From positions 1 to 24,253 of the IMG/VR virus record IMGVR_UViG_3300050034_000353: 24,253 bases of DNA. One strand, given 5' to 3'. The notes beneath the pieces are model-generated. The model did not search any database, was not told where the DNA came from, and worked only from the letters and a program-made list of their open reading frames with translations. This DNA comes from a virus. A program made the position numbers and the translations under genes. Shown here piece after piece: positions 6,564-12,722 of the stretch; within the stretch, counting starts at the first letter, position 1; the number at the start of each line of letters is the position of its first letter.

Positions 6564-6859
6564 GCTATGTACCTCCAGCCGAGGAGCCGAATGCCGCTGT
6601 CGTCGCCGGTGCAGGGAATCTGATGCATATCGCCGAAGAGCATGAAGGTGAAGAAGCTCTCTCCAGAGCCGTGCGGGTCGTCTTCGTGCCACTCCGCATG
6701 GACCTCAAAGACCTCCGGAACATCGAACCATGTAAGGAGTAGGCTGCAGCAGGTAAGCGCCCCCATCGGCCGTGTGCTGGCCGGTAGCCATACGTTTTGA
6801 GCATTAGCTACCCGCGCGAACTTACTCCAGCAGTTTTTATTACGTTCACTCTTACTCAT
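6560..6859 (-). CDS. Hypothetical early protein, 99 aa
   Basis: The start at 6859 has a textbook AAGGAGG site and an ATGA overlap with the ASCH gene. The protein begins basic and polar, then has a mixed alpha/beta body with FEVHAEWHEDD and FFTFMLFGD, which look like beta strands, and ends RLLGWRYIA. No signal peptide or clear membrane segment was seen. I do not recognise a family. Tight coupling to the ASCH-domain gene suggests joint expression. Confidence 0.65.
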   Translation of the reverse strand: MSKSERNKNCWSKFARVANAQNVWLPASTRPMGALTCCSLLLTWFDVPEVFEVHAEWHEDDPHGSGESFFTFMLFGDMHQIPCTGDDSGIRLLGWRYIA

Positions 6860-7233
6860 TGCGCCTCCTTCGGATAACGCCAGTGGATGATGTGTCCGTC
6901 GAATGGCAACCGTCCATGCCAAAACAAACTCATCATGTAGATATCGGCGAAGCCGTCACGTCGCGCCAATTGCTCACACTCGTCATTTGCGAGTCGAATA
7001 CCCTCGATGAAGATGCGTGGACCTTGCTTGTCCGCACCTTCCAGCCGGATATCTTCGACGCGGGTGCAGACCGTGGCGAACAGCTTCTGCACATACTTCG
7101 TGCGCAGACCGGTATAGAGATACATAGGGTTGCCGGGTTTGTCAGGGTGAGCGCGCCGCGCACGGATGGTGTGCGTCTTCTCGCCACTGAGGATCATGGG
7201 CGCAAACTGTTTTTTGAAGTTATAGAGTCCCAT
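6856..7233 (-). CDS. ASCH-domain protein, 125 aa
   Basis: The N-terminus has the ASCH signature: KKQFAPMILSGEKTHTIR (residues 7-24), then basic residues, MYLYTGLRTKY, and later FIEGIRLANDECEQLARRDG. ASCH domains have a beta-barrel fold related to PUA and bind RNA or modified nucleosides; a few are amidohydrolases acting on N4-acetylcytidine. I cannot tell which applies. The ATG at 7233 overlaps the preceding TAA (TAATG), preferred over the longer Arg-rich extension. ASCH proteins in phages may act on modified nucleotides, which would fit with the Nmad1-like gene and the methylase in this prophage. That link is inference. Confidence 0.75.
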   Translation of the reverse strand: MGLYNFKKQFAPMILSGEKTHTIRARRAHPDKPGNPMYLYTGLRTKYVQKLFATVCTRVEDIRLEGADKQGPRIFIEGIRLANDECEQLARRDGFADIYMMSLFWHGRLPFDGHIIHWRYPKEAQ

Positions 7234-7721
7234 TACTGCCCACCTCCGCCGTTGGCTTTGGGAACGGTGAGGTACACGGCGTACCAGTCGGTGGCGATGG
7301 CGTGCTGCGCGTCGGCCAGCGCCATCTTGTTGTTGCACACCTGGGCGTGCAGCCAGTTCTCTACAACGTCCTTCTGCTTGGCTGCGGGCGCTGGGAAGTA
7401 GGGCTGTGGCCATAGGTTCTTCAGATCATTGCTGCCGCCGAGTTCGAGCGAGATGAGGTGGTCAATCTCCACCTTCTCTCCAGTGCAGGCCGCGCCGGTT
7501 AGCCCATACTCGGCGCACGCCTGATGCTTCACGCTCTCCGGCACATTGCGGATGGTTCCGGTGTGGAAGTTTGGATCGCAGAGCTGCGCGACCGTGGCGT
7601 CTGGCCGCACATCGCCCGGCGTAACCGTCAGATCGTTGAGCACCGCAGGGCCATGCTGGCGGTAGTGCGCGGTCACTCCGAGAGGAACCAATAGGAAGAG
7701 TGCAATCAGTTTCCGTGTCAT
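7233..7721 (-). CDS. Exported HNH-like nuclease-type protein, 162 aa
   Basis: A short signal peptide is visible (MTRKLIALFLLVPLGVTAH). The mature domain contains EIDHLISLELGGSNDLKNLW at residues 86-105, which has the HNH layout: D87-H88, N98 or D99, and N102 in NLWPQ. It also has four cysteines (C48, C69, C79, C129) that could form disulfides after export. The start overlaps the upstream stop by ATGA and the stop overlaps the ASCH start. HNH folds cut nucleic acids with a metal ion. A secreted HNH protein in an early phage operon is odd: it could degrade DNA in the periplasm and block superinfection, but that is inferred. Confidence 0.7.
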   Translation of the reverse strand: MTRKLIALFLLVPLGVTAHYRQHGPAVLNDLTVTPGDVRPDATVAQLCDPNFHTGTIRNVPESVKHQACAEYGLTGAACTGEKVEIDHLISLELGGSNDLKNLWPQPYFPAPAAKQKDVVENWLHAQVCNNKMALADAQHAIATDWYAVYLTVPKANGGGGQ

Positions 7722-8029
7722 GGCCGTGTCGCCTCGCTTTCATCGCGGAAACGAACCATATTGTCATCCATGCAATCGCGGATCAGCAGGCCGCGCGCGT
7801 CGAGGTAATCGATACTTACCTGAAGGCTGCGACGTTCGTCTTCATCGGAGTGGCCTTCGGTGAGGTGATACCACGGCTCCTCAATCGAGCCGTACATTAT
7901 GCACTCGGCTTCGATATGCGAGACGCACAGTTCATAGGCCATCGAGTGCGCGAGCGCGTTTAGCTTTTCATCGCTGACTGTCTGGCTCGCTGACTGGCTG
8001 ACCTGATGCTTTGTTATGGCGGTTGTCAT
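7718..8029 (-). CDS. Hypothetical acidic protein, 103 aa
   Basis: The product is rich in Glu and Asp (HSDEDERRSLQ, CMDDNMVRFRDESE) and mostly helical by appearance. It has three scattered cysteines but no paired CxxC. AGAGGAAGA precedes the ATG. Both ends overlap neighbours in the usual ATGA way. No family recognised. Small acidic early phage proteins often act as protein-level inhibitors (for example DNA mimics), but nothing here shows that. Confidence 0.65.
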   Translation of the reverse strand: MTTAITKHQVSQSASQTVSDEKLNALAHSMAYELCVSHIEAECIMYGSIEEPWYHLTEGHSDEDERRSLQVSIDYLDARGLLIRDCMDDNMVRFRDESEATRP

Positions 8030-8250
8030 TGTGTTCTTCCTCTCTCCGTGCAGGTCTTGCTGTGCAATGTTGCGGGTGAAACATCTTCCAGCATCACGTC
8101 ATAGATGAGCGGGATGCGGTTGGTCGAGAGCCAGTACTCGATCACTCTTCCGCACTTCCTGCAGGTGCCCATGCGGGTGAAGGTGTAATAGCGGAACTTC
8201 AGCTCCGCGCGCGTCTTCGGCCAGCTATCGAAACGGCTGTGCCGGCTCAT
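8026..8250 (-). CDS. Small zinc-ribbon protein, 74 aa
   Basis: The start at 8250 has GGAGGG ahead of it and overlaps the upstream stop by ATGA. A CRKCG knuckle about a third of the way in is followed by a beta-like stretch (VIEYWLSTNRIPLIYDVM) and a closing HSKTC, giving a C-x2-C...H-x3-C metal site. This layout is common in small phage and bacterial zinc-ribbon proteins with no assigned function. Confidence 0.65.
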   Translation of the reverse strand: MSRHSRFDSWPKTRAELKFRYYTFTRMGTCRKCGRVIEYWLSTNRIPLIYDVMLEDVSPATLHSKTCTERGRTQ

Positions 8251-8453
8251 AGGTTCCCTCCGAATGCGGAGAGTATTGCGTTGACGCGATGGGCTTCCTC
8301 GCCGCAGGCATCCTGGATCAGTTTGCGAATACATTTAGGCCGCAAACACGATGACTTCCCGTTGATCGTGAGGATGTGCGTGGGCATATCCATCAGGACA
8401 TGGCAATACGGACATTGCGCTATAACCTGTGTGTTCAACTCAATCGGCTTCAC
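8247..8453 (-). CDS. Small zinc-finger protein with GTG start, 68 aa
   Basis: The GTG start overlaps the upstream stop as GTGA, with GGAGGTGCGC just before it, so the unusual start is well supported. The protein has CPYC and CLRPKC separated by 21 residues, a four-cysteine zinc site, followed by a helical tail (IRKLIQDACGEEAHRVNAIL). No family recognised. The junction before it is nearly identical in sequence to that at 11551-11554. Confidence 0.65.
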   Translation of the reverse strand: MKPIELNTQVIAQCPYCHVLMDMPTHILTINGKSSCLRPKCIRKLIQDACGEEAHRVNAILSAFGGNL

Positions 8454-8578
8454 CGCGCACCTCCGTGGTGAATGAAGTGGAGTGCGACCGCGAGGATCAG
8501 GCCGGTGAGCACGATGATGCCCCAGGCGGATGCAGCGAGCGGGTTTGATTTATGGCAGTAGAAATAATCGTTAGCCAT
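8450..8578 (-). CDS. Single-pass small membrane protein, 42 aa
   Basis: This short gene translates as MANDYFYCHKSNPLAASAWG, then a hydrophobic stretch IIVLTGLILAVALHFI, then HHGGAR. One transmembrane helix is evident. GGAGG sits 9 nt before the ATG, the start overlaps the winged-helix gene's end by 8 nt, and the stop overlaps the next GTG start as GTGA. That tight packing and the ribosome site support a real gene despite its size. Function is unknown; a similar small membrane gene lies at 11551-11727. Confidence 0.6.
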   Translation of the reverse strand: MANDYFYCHKSNPLAASAWGIIVLTGLILAVALHFIHHGGAR

Positions 8579-9053
8579 TGGCGGCCTCCAGGAAACCTTG
8601 TTCGAGAGTCTTCGCGTCGTCAGGGAAAAGCTGCAGCTTGAGCTGGCCGAATGCGGTGTGGAACCCGGCGTGGTCCAGCGCCTTGACGATGCGCAGCTCG
8701 GTGAGCGCCTGCCGCAGATAGCTGCTCAGCGTGGCTACCAGCTCGTCGTTTGTGGTGATGAGGTAGTAGCCGGAGGCATCCGCATCGCGCGATGTGCCGA
8801 TGCCGATACCGATCAGCCGCAGCTCCTGCACGTCGGCACTCAGCTCGCGGCGTTTGCAGCGCAGGCGCGTGCACAGCTCTGCGCCAGAGATCATATGGCG
8901 CTGGCCACGACGGCACTCGATCTGCCGCAGCAGCTCCGCCTGACGCGGCGTGATGTGCCAGTCCGTAAACCGGCCGGCGATGACCTCCCGCAGCCGCGCG
9001 ACGTTGCGGTCTTCCAGCGTGTCGAAGAGCGAAGCCATATTCGGTGCTGCCAT
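8571..9053 (-). CDS. Winged-helix DNA-binding protein, 160 aa
   Basis: A helical N-terminus (ITPRQAELLRQIECRRGQ) leads into an HTH (ISGAELCTRLRCKRRELSAD, residues about 55-74) and a wing region IGTSRDADASGYYLITT (about 86-101), followed by a helix LSSYLRQALTELRIVKAL. The GTSRD..GYYL strand-turn-strand is typical of winged-helix proteins found in phage replication or regulation modules. AAAGGAC precedes the ATG, and a 140-nt gap with a strong hairpin separates it from the upstream gene, so expression may differ from the genes before it. Exact role unknown. Confidence 0.7.
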   Translation of the reverse strand: MAAPNMASLFDTLEDRNVARLREVIAGRFTDWHITPRQAELLRQIECRRGQRHMISGAELCTRLRCKRRELSADVQELRLIGIGIGTSRDADASGYYLITTNDELVATLSSYLRQALTELRIVKALDHAGFHTAFGQLKLQLFPDDAKTLEQGFLEAANG

Positions 9054-9158
9054 CGGGAGTGTCCTTTCTTTCTAAAATTCAGCGGCGGGGTGTTTCATGC
9101 TGGAAATATACGTAAACCAGATCCATGCATCTCGCGTGGCATCATGCCCCGCCACTGC

Positions 9159-9184
9159 TTTCCGCTGCCTTGACTCAGCGGAAA
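9159..9184. repeat. Strong intergenic hairpin, 9-bp stem
   Basis: TTTCCGCTG (9159-9167) and CAGCGGAAA (9176-9184) pair perfectly around an 8-nt loop, in the only sizeable gap of the early operon (9054-9193). No T-run follows on the minus strand, so it is not a standard intrinsic terminator. It could slow transcription, protect an mRNA end or bind a protein. The GCGGAAA end resembles the REP-like elements at 3311 and 17900, though the whole sequence differs. Confidence 0.65.
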
Positions 9185-9193
9185 CTTATGGCA

Positions 9194-9463
9194 TCAAACA
9201 ATCTTTGGGAGGTTCTCAACCAACCAATCTCGTAGAGGTTTCTTCTTCGAGCAGCTAATGGAAGATTTGGTGCTCATCAGCCTGTAACGTTCGCCGCGAT
9301 ACACACCTGCATCGTCGATCCAGAGATTGATTGCTCCGTTATCTGCGGCGGTTGTTGTAGCCCGATGAGTAGTCAGGTTGCGCATTGCCTGCGTCACCGT
9401 ATTGAAATCCGGCGCTTCGAGCTGCGCGGCCTTGACTCCTGGAAGTCCTTTCAAAATTGGCAT
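9194..9463 (-). CDS. Hypothetical early protein, 89 aa
   Basis: AGGAGA lies 6-7 nt before the ATG. The protein has a mixed N-terminal half, a strand-like INLWIDDAGVYRGERYRL, and a basic Ser/Lys stretch (STKSSISCSKKK) before the tail RDWLVENLPKIV. G+C looks lower than in neighbouring genes by eye. It is followed by the hairpin at 9159-9184. No family recognised. Confidence 0.6.
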   Translation of the reverse strand: MPILKGLPGVKAAQLEAPDFNTVTQAMRNLTTHRATTTAADNGAINLWIDDAGVYRGERYRLMSTKSSISCSKKKPLRDWLVENLPKIV

Positions 9464-9501
9464 TGCGTTCTCCTATCTCACTACTGCGTTGGCGGTTGCC
9501 T

Positions 9502-9732
9502 CTACTGCTCTACTTCGGGCAGTGGAGTTGATTCGAGTTGTTTGAGCATCCTGGTCACTGCCGCTTCGATGCGCTGCGCTTCCGCGCGGCGATCCAGCAG
9601 CTCTTCGAAGACAGCTGCCTTTGCTTCGGTCGCTGCGCGTATGCCGCTGTCTGTGGTCTTCGCTGCCTGCTCACGGCACTCTGCCGCGATGCGGGTAAGC
9701 TCTTCATCGGTGAAAGGGCTAAGACGAATCAA
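9502..9732 (-). CDS. Small coiled-coil protein with TTG start, 76 aa
   Basis: The TTG start overlaps the preceding stop as TTGA and has GAGGTGACGGC before it. Nearly the whole protein is heptad-like helix (ELTRIAAECREQAAKTT, then KAAVFEELLDRRAEAQRIEA, then VTRMLKQLES), so it is likely an oligomeric coiled coil. No catalytic motif. A chaperone, inhibitor or structural adaptor are all possible; nothing decides between them. Confidence 0.6.
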   Translation of the reverse strand: MIRLSPFTDEELTRIAAECREQAAKTTDSGIRAATEAKAAVFEELLDRRAEAQRIEAAVTRMLKQLESTPLPEVEQ

Positions 9733-10145
9733 GCCGTCACCTCGCTTTTCACATTTACCGTGCGCGCAGCGCTTTGCGCCTCAGCCGCGCTGCAGAGGTC
9801 CGCGATCATACAGATGTACTCGCGGCCTTCCGCGCTGGTGCGGTAGCGGCTGGGCTCGGCTGCGGTGCCGTAAAAGTGGATGTAGAGGTAGCCGGTGCCA
9901 AGCAAACCGATGACGGCGATCATCGGAGTGGGAAGCGCGCCGCGTTCGAGCCGCTCCAGGTGATCGGAGATCTCTTTCACAGTGAGGCCCTCGGCGCAGT
10001 CGCAGAGTTCCAGCACCGCACGGTCACGTAGTAGCGAGGGTTGCAGTGGGATGATCATCTGCGTACGGATCGGCGGCGGCGGTGGCACCGTCGTCCCTTT
10101 CGGACGGCTGAGATGGGATGGCTTATAAGGCTTGAATTTGTTCAT
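9729..10145 (-). CDS. Winged-helix-like protein with proline-rich N-terminus, 138 aa
   Basis: The first 30 residues are basic and proline-rich (a run of five Pro). The middle has an HTH-like pattern, RAVLELCDCAEGLTVKEISD followed by HLERLERGALPTPMIAVIGL and a wing GYLYIHFYG, ending in a helical Ala-rich tail. This fits a small winged-helix DNA-binding protein. The start overlaps the upstream stop by ATGA. No specific family recognised. Confidence 0.65.
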   Translation of the reverse strand: MNKFKPYKPSHLSRPKGTTVPPPPPIRTQMIIPLQPSLLRDRAVLELCDCAEGLTVKEISDHLERLERGALPTPMIAVIGLLGTGYLYIHFYGTAAEPSRYRTSAEGREYICMIADLCSAAEAQSAARTVNVKSEVTA

Positions 10146-10495
10146 GCCTGCACTGCCTTCTCCGCGACGAGGAAGGGGCGGGCGAGGATGAGCTGCTCGT
10201 CAACGGAAGCGCGAGGCCCCTGCGCGAGCAAAGCCTCCAGCGATGCGTCGATCTTCTTTGCCCAGGTTGATTTCTCGGCTGTGCCAGTGGCGTAGAGCTG
10301 CAGGGTGTTGTAACAGCGCGCGCAGGGCGACCAGCCGTCCATTGCGACGAAGATAGTGGCGTTGTGGCCGCAGTGCGAGCACACGGCCTCTGGCTTGACG
10401 TGGATGAAGACCTGCCCCGCCGCCAGCTCCACGCGAACCTCGCGGTCGCCGGCGGTGATGGGTGCGATCTGAGCGATGCTGCGCGGGCGACTCAT
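10142..10495 (-). CDS. Zinc-ribbon protein, 117 aa
   Basis: A beta-rich N-terminal half (REVRVELAAGQVFIHVKPE) leads to CSHCGH and, 19 residues later, CARCY, giving a four-cysteine zinc site at about residues 39-61. A helical tail with SLEALLAQGP follows. Its pattern AVCSHCGHNATIFVAMDGWS resembles the zinc-ribbon tail of the frame ending at 4414 (CSICGHDVRLY). ATGA overlaps link it to both neighbours. Nucleic-acid or protein binding is likely but undefined. Confidence 0.65.
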   Translation of the reverse strand: MSRPRSIAQIAPITAGDREVRVELAAGQVFIHVKPEAVCSHCGHNATIFVAMDGWSPCARCYNTLQLYATGTAEKSTWAKKIDASLEALLAQGPRASVDEQLILARPFLVAEKAVQA

Positions 10496-11253
10496 TTGGA
10501 TGCGCCGCCTTTCTTCTCAGCCTTCGCTGCTGTCTTGGCTTCTTTGGCGGCGACAGTCTTGGCCGCTTTCTCCTCAGCCTTCTTCTGCTGCGCGGCCTGC
10601 TCTTCTGTCAGGTCAATCACCTTCAGCGACGGCGACTTCGGCTTCGGGGTGAAGCACAGCGCGTAGAGCGAGTGGAAGGCCAGTGCATATTTCTTCGGCA
10701 CCGGCGCTGTTTCAATCACTTTGTCAGCCTTCGGCACCAGCGTGTACTCCACGCGGCGCTGGAAGATGAACGGGAAGAGGGACGCGATGCGCGCCTTGCG
10801 GCAGATCGTCTGGAAGTCCTCTACGCGCGAGTCGTTGATCTCAACCGGAGTGGCGCGCTGAATGTCAGCCTGGTACCGCTCCGTCGCGCAGCGGGTGGTT
10901 TTGTCTGCGCCGGTGGGCACGTATCCGAACTGATCGACGAAGAGTTGCAGCTCTTTCTTCCGGAGTTCAAAGGCGTCACTCGCGGAATCCTTCAGCGCCT
11001 GGCTAACGGTGTAGGCATCACAGAGCTTATGGAATGTGGCCTTGTCAAAGCTGCACTGCTCAGACTGCAGCACGTTGGCGATGGCGCTGGCTGCGACCTC
11101 ACAGGCGAGGCTGCCGGTCTTAGTGGAGCGGGTGGTGTAGTCTTTGCCGTTGGCCGGTGAGGTTGGCAGCTTGTCGCCGGTGACCTGTTCGAAGTACTTG
11201 CCGCGAACGGCCTTGGTCATATCGAGTGGCTGTGCTTCTGTGGTGGTTGTCAT
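10492..11253 (-). CDS. Conserved-looking early protein of unknown function, 253 aa
   Basis: This is one of the largest accessory early genes. AAGGAGC precedes the ATG. The protein is soluble and mixed alpha/beta through residue 205, with FELRKKELQLFVDQFGYVP and VEDFQTICRKARIASLFPFI as notable stretches. It ends in a long Lys/Ala helix rich in EEKAAKTVAAKEAKTAAKAE, like tails that bind nucleic acid. By position (soon after the ATPase gene) it could match Mu Gam or another end-protecting protein, but I see no sequence likeness to Gam. Function unknown. Confidence 0.65.
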   Translation of the reverse strand: MTTTTEAQPLDMTKAVRGKYFEQVTGDKLPTSPANGKDYTTRSTKTGSLACEVAASAIANVLQSEQCSFDKATFHKLCDAYTVSQALKDSASDAFELRKKELQLFVDQFGYVPTGADKTTRCATERYQADIQRATPVEINDSRVEDFQTICRKARIASLFPFIFQRRVEYTLVPKADKVIETAPVPKKYALAFHSLYALCFTPKPKSPSLKVIDLTEEQAAQQKKAEEKAAKTVAAKEAKTAAKAEKKGGASK

Positions 11254-11272
11254 GGTGCTCCTTCAGTTCGGG

Positions 11273-11554
11273 TTAGAGGTGAGGTGCTGCCGGAATATCA
11301 GTTCCGGTGGTGTCGATGATCGGTGGTGCTTCGAAGCTGCCCTGGTAGAGATAGCGATCCACGAAGACGGCCACGCCGCGCCGTCCGCAGACGTAGACCT
11401 CACTGATGCAGTTGTGGCGGACGGGATCAATCTTCTGGATGTGAATCGTGCCATCCGGCGTCGACCATAGCTCGCGCCAGGCATCGTCGAGAGAGTGCTC
11501 GTGCCGGCAGAAGCTGCAGAAGAGTTCGCGCGGCTTGGCGGTCTGTTCGCTCAC
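11273..11554 (-). CDS. Zinc-ribbon small protein with GTG start, 93 aa
   Basis: The GTG start overlaps the preceding stop as GTGA and has GGAGGTGCAC before it. CSFCRHEH near residue 13 and a second pair in CISEVYVCGRRG near residues 49-56 form a zinc site across a beta-rich domain (TIHIQKIDP, VAVFVDRYLY). The tail is Pro/Thr-rich. No family recognised; it belongs with the other small zinc proteins of the operon. Confidence 0.65.
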   Translation of the reverse strand: MSEQTAKPRELFCSFCRHEHSLDDAWRELWSTPDGTIHIQKIDPVRHNCISEVYVCGRRGVAVFVDRYLYQGSFEAPPIIDTTGTDIPAAPHL

Positions 11555-11727
11555 CGTGCACCTCCACTGATCAGGAATGCGAGGCCGCGATCCGCGATGG
11601 CGCGAGCAACTTCAAACGCCGCCCAGGTAACGACGAGCGCGAAGCCGACGCACATCACGCGCTCCAGCATTCGGTCAATACAGGGCCAGTTCATGTCTTC
11701 GAGCTTGCGGAGAATCCAGCCGTTCAC
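11551..11727 (-). CDS. Small membrane protein with GTG start, 58 aa
   Basis: Translated by eye, the gene begins VNGWILRKLEDMNWPCIDRM (GTG read as Met), continues with a hydrophobic helix VMCVGFALVVTWAAFEVARA and ends ISGGAR. One transmembrane helix is likely. The GTG overlaps the ATPase gene's stop as GTGA with GGAGGTCACC upstream, and its own stop overlaps the next GTG. It ends with the same GGAR tail as the membrane gene at 8450-8578, because the next gene's ribosome site is embedded in its last codons. Function unknown. Confidence 0.65.
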   Translation of the reverse strand: MNGWILRKLEDMNWPCIDRMLERVMCVGFALVVTWAAFEVARAIADRGLAFLISGGAR

Positions 11728-12722
11728 TGGGTGACCTCCTTCGAAGCCTTCGCCTGCTTGATGCCCGCGATGGTGTTGAAGAGCTTGCGCGCGCTGAGAT
11801 ACTCCGGTGCGCTGCCACGCTTGCTGCTGAATACGTCCTGCACCATGCAGCCGTTCAGGAAGGTGCGCATCTTGGTTGCCGTGAAATCCTTGACGCCGTC
11901 CAGTTCCTGTCGCACGATCTCAGCCGCGCGCTCCTCGCTGATGCCGGGCAGGCTGACTACGGTCTCGATGCGCGACTCCCACTGCTGCAGGTCTCCGGCG
12001 CGGTTGCTGAAGAAGTTGCGCAGTTTATGGCTGCCCAGTAGCATGACGCCGAAGTATGGCGGCAGGTCGTTCAGCTCGCGCACGATCTCCAGGCAGCGCA
12101 TGTCAAGGTGCTGCGCTTCGTCGAAGGTGAAGACCACACGGCGCGAGCGGAAGAAGAGCCGCAGACTGTTGAGGTTCGCCTGCAGGCTGCGCGCGGCGGG
12201 CAGTGCGCACGCCTGCATGATCTTGCGGATGAGGTCGCTGGGACGAATGTCCTGCGAGCAGTAGACGTAGAAGGCGCGCGCGCCGTGGCCGTTCTTGCTC
12301 AACTCGTCACGGTTGAGCTGCTCTAGGAGCGCCAGCATACTGAAGGTCTTCTGGCTGCCGGGCGCGCCGTAGACGACCACCATCTTGCCGTTCTTCAGTG
12401 TGTACTGGAACCACTGACGCAGCGTGGCCACATTCTCAGTGTCGTAGAGTTTGCCGCGCACCTTCTCGACGTCCCCTGCCGGATGCGCGTCGACGAACTT
12501 GACGATCTTGGCGATCACGTTCTTGTTGGTGCCGCTGATGCGGGCGTAGTTACCCTTGAAGAGCATGGAGAGCGTGTTGTCTGCGCAGCCGACGTGCCGC
12601 GCAAATGCCGTGAGCGTGAGGCCAGTGGCGGCCATGTAATCGCGCGCAATCTTCGTAGCTGCCTGGGCGTCAGGCAACTGCATGGCTGCGATCTCCTTCT
12701 TCCGTTCGTAGCTGAGTCCCAT
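11724..12722 (-). CDS. MuB-type transposition ATPase, 332 aa
   Basis: The protein has an N-terminal HTH (about residues 25-75, TLTAFARHVGCADNTLSMLF) and an AAA+ core. Walker A is G119-APGSQK-T126, Walker B is VVFTFDEA (196-203, D201 and E202), and VMLLGSHKLRN (226-236) fits sensor 1. This is the MuB layout: an ATP-dependent DNA-binding protein that forms filaments on target DNA, delivers it to the transposase and activates strand transfer, and confers target immunity. Length is close to MuB (312). The ATG follows the transposase TAG directly with GGAGG before it, so the two are translationally linked. Assignment is strong from motifs and position. Confidence 0.92.
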   Translation of the reverse strand: MGLSYERKKEIAAMQLPDAQAATKIARDYMAATGLTLTAFARHVGCADNTLSMLFKGNYARISGTNKNVIAKIVKFVDAHPAGDVEKVRGKLYDTENVATLRQWFQYTLKNGKMVVVYGAPGSQKTFSMLALLEQLNRDELSKNGHGARAFYVYCSQDIRPSDLIRKIMQACALPAARSLQANLNSLRLFFRSRRVVFTFDEAQHLDMRCLEIVRELNDLPPYFGVMLLGSHKLRNFFSNRAGDLQQWESRIETVVSLPGISEERAAEIVRQELDGVKDFTATKMRTFLNGCMVQDVFSSKRGSAPEYLSARKLFNTIAGIKQAKASKEVTQ

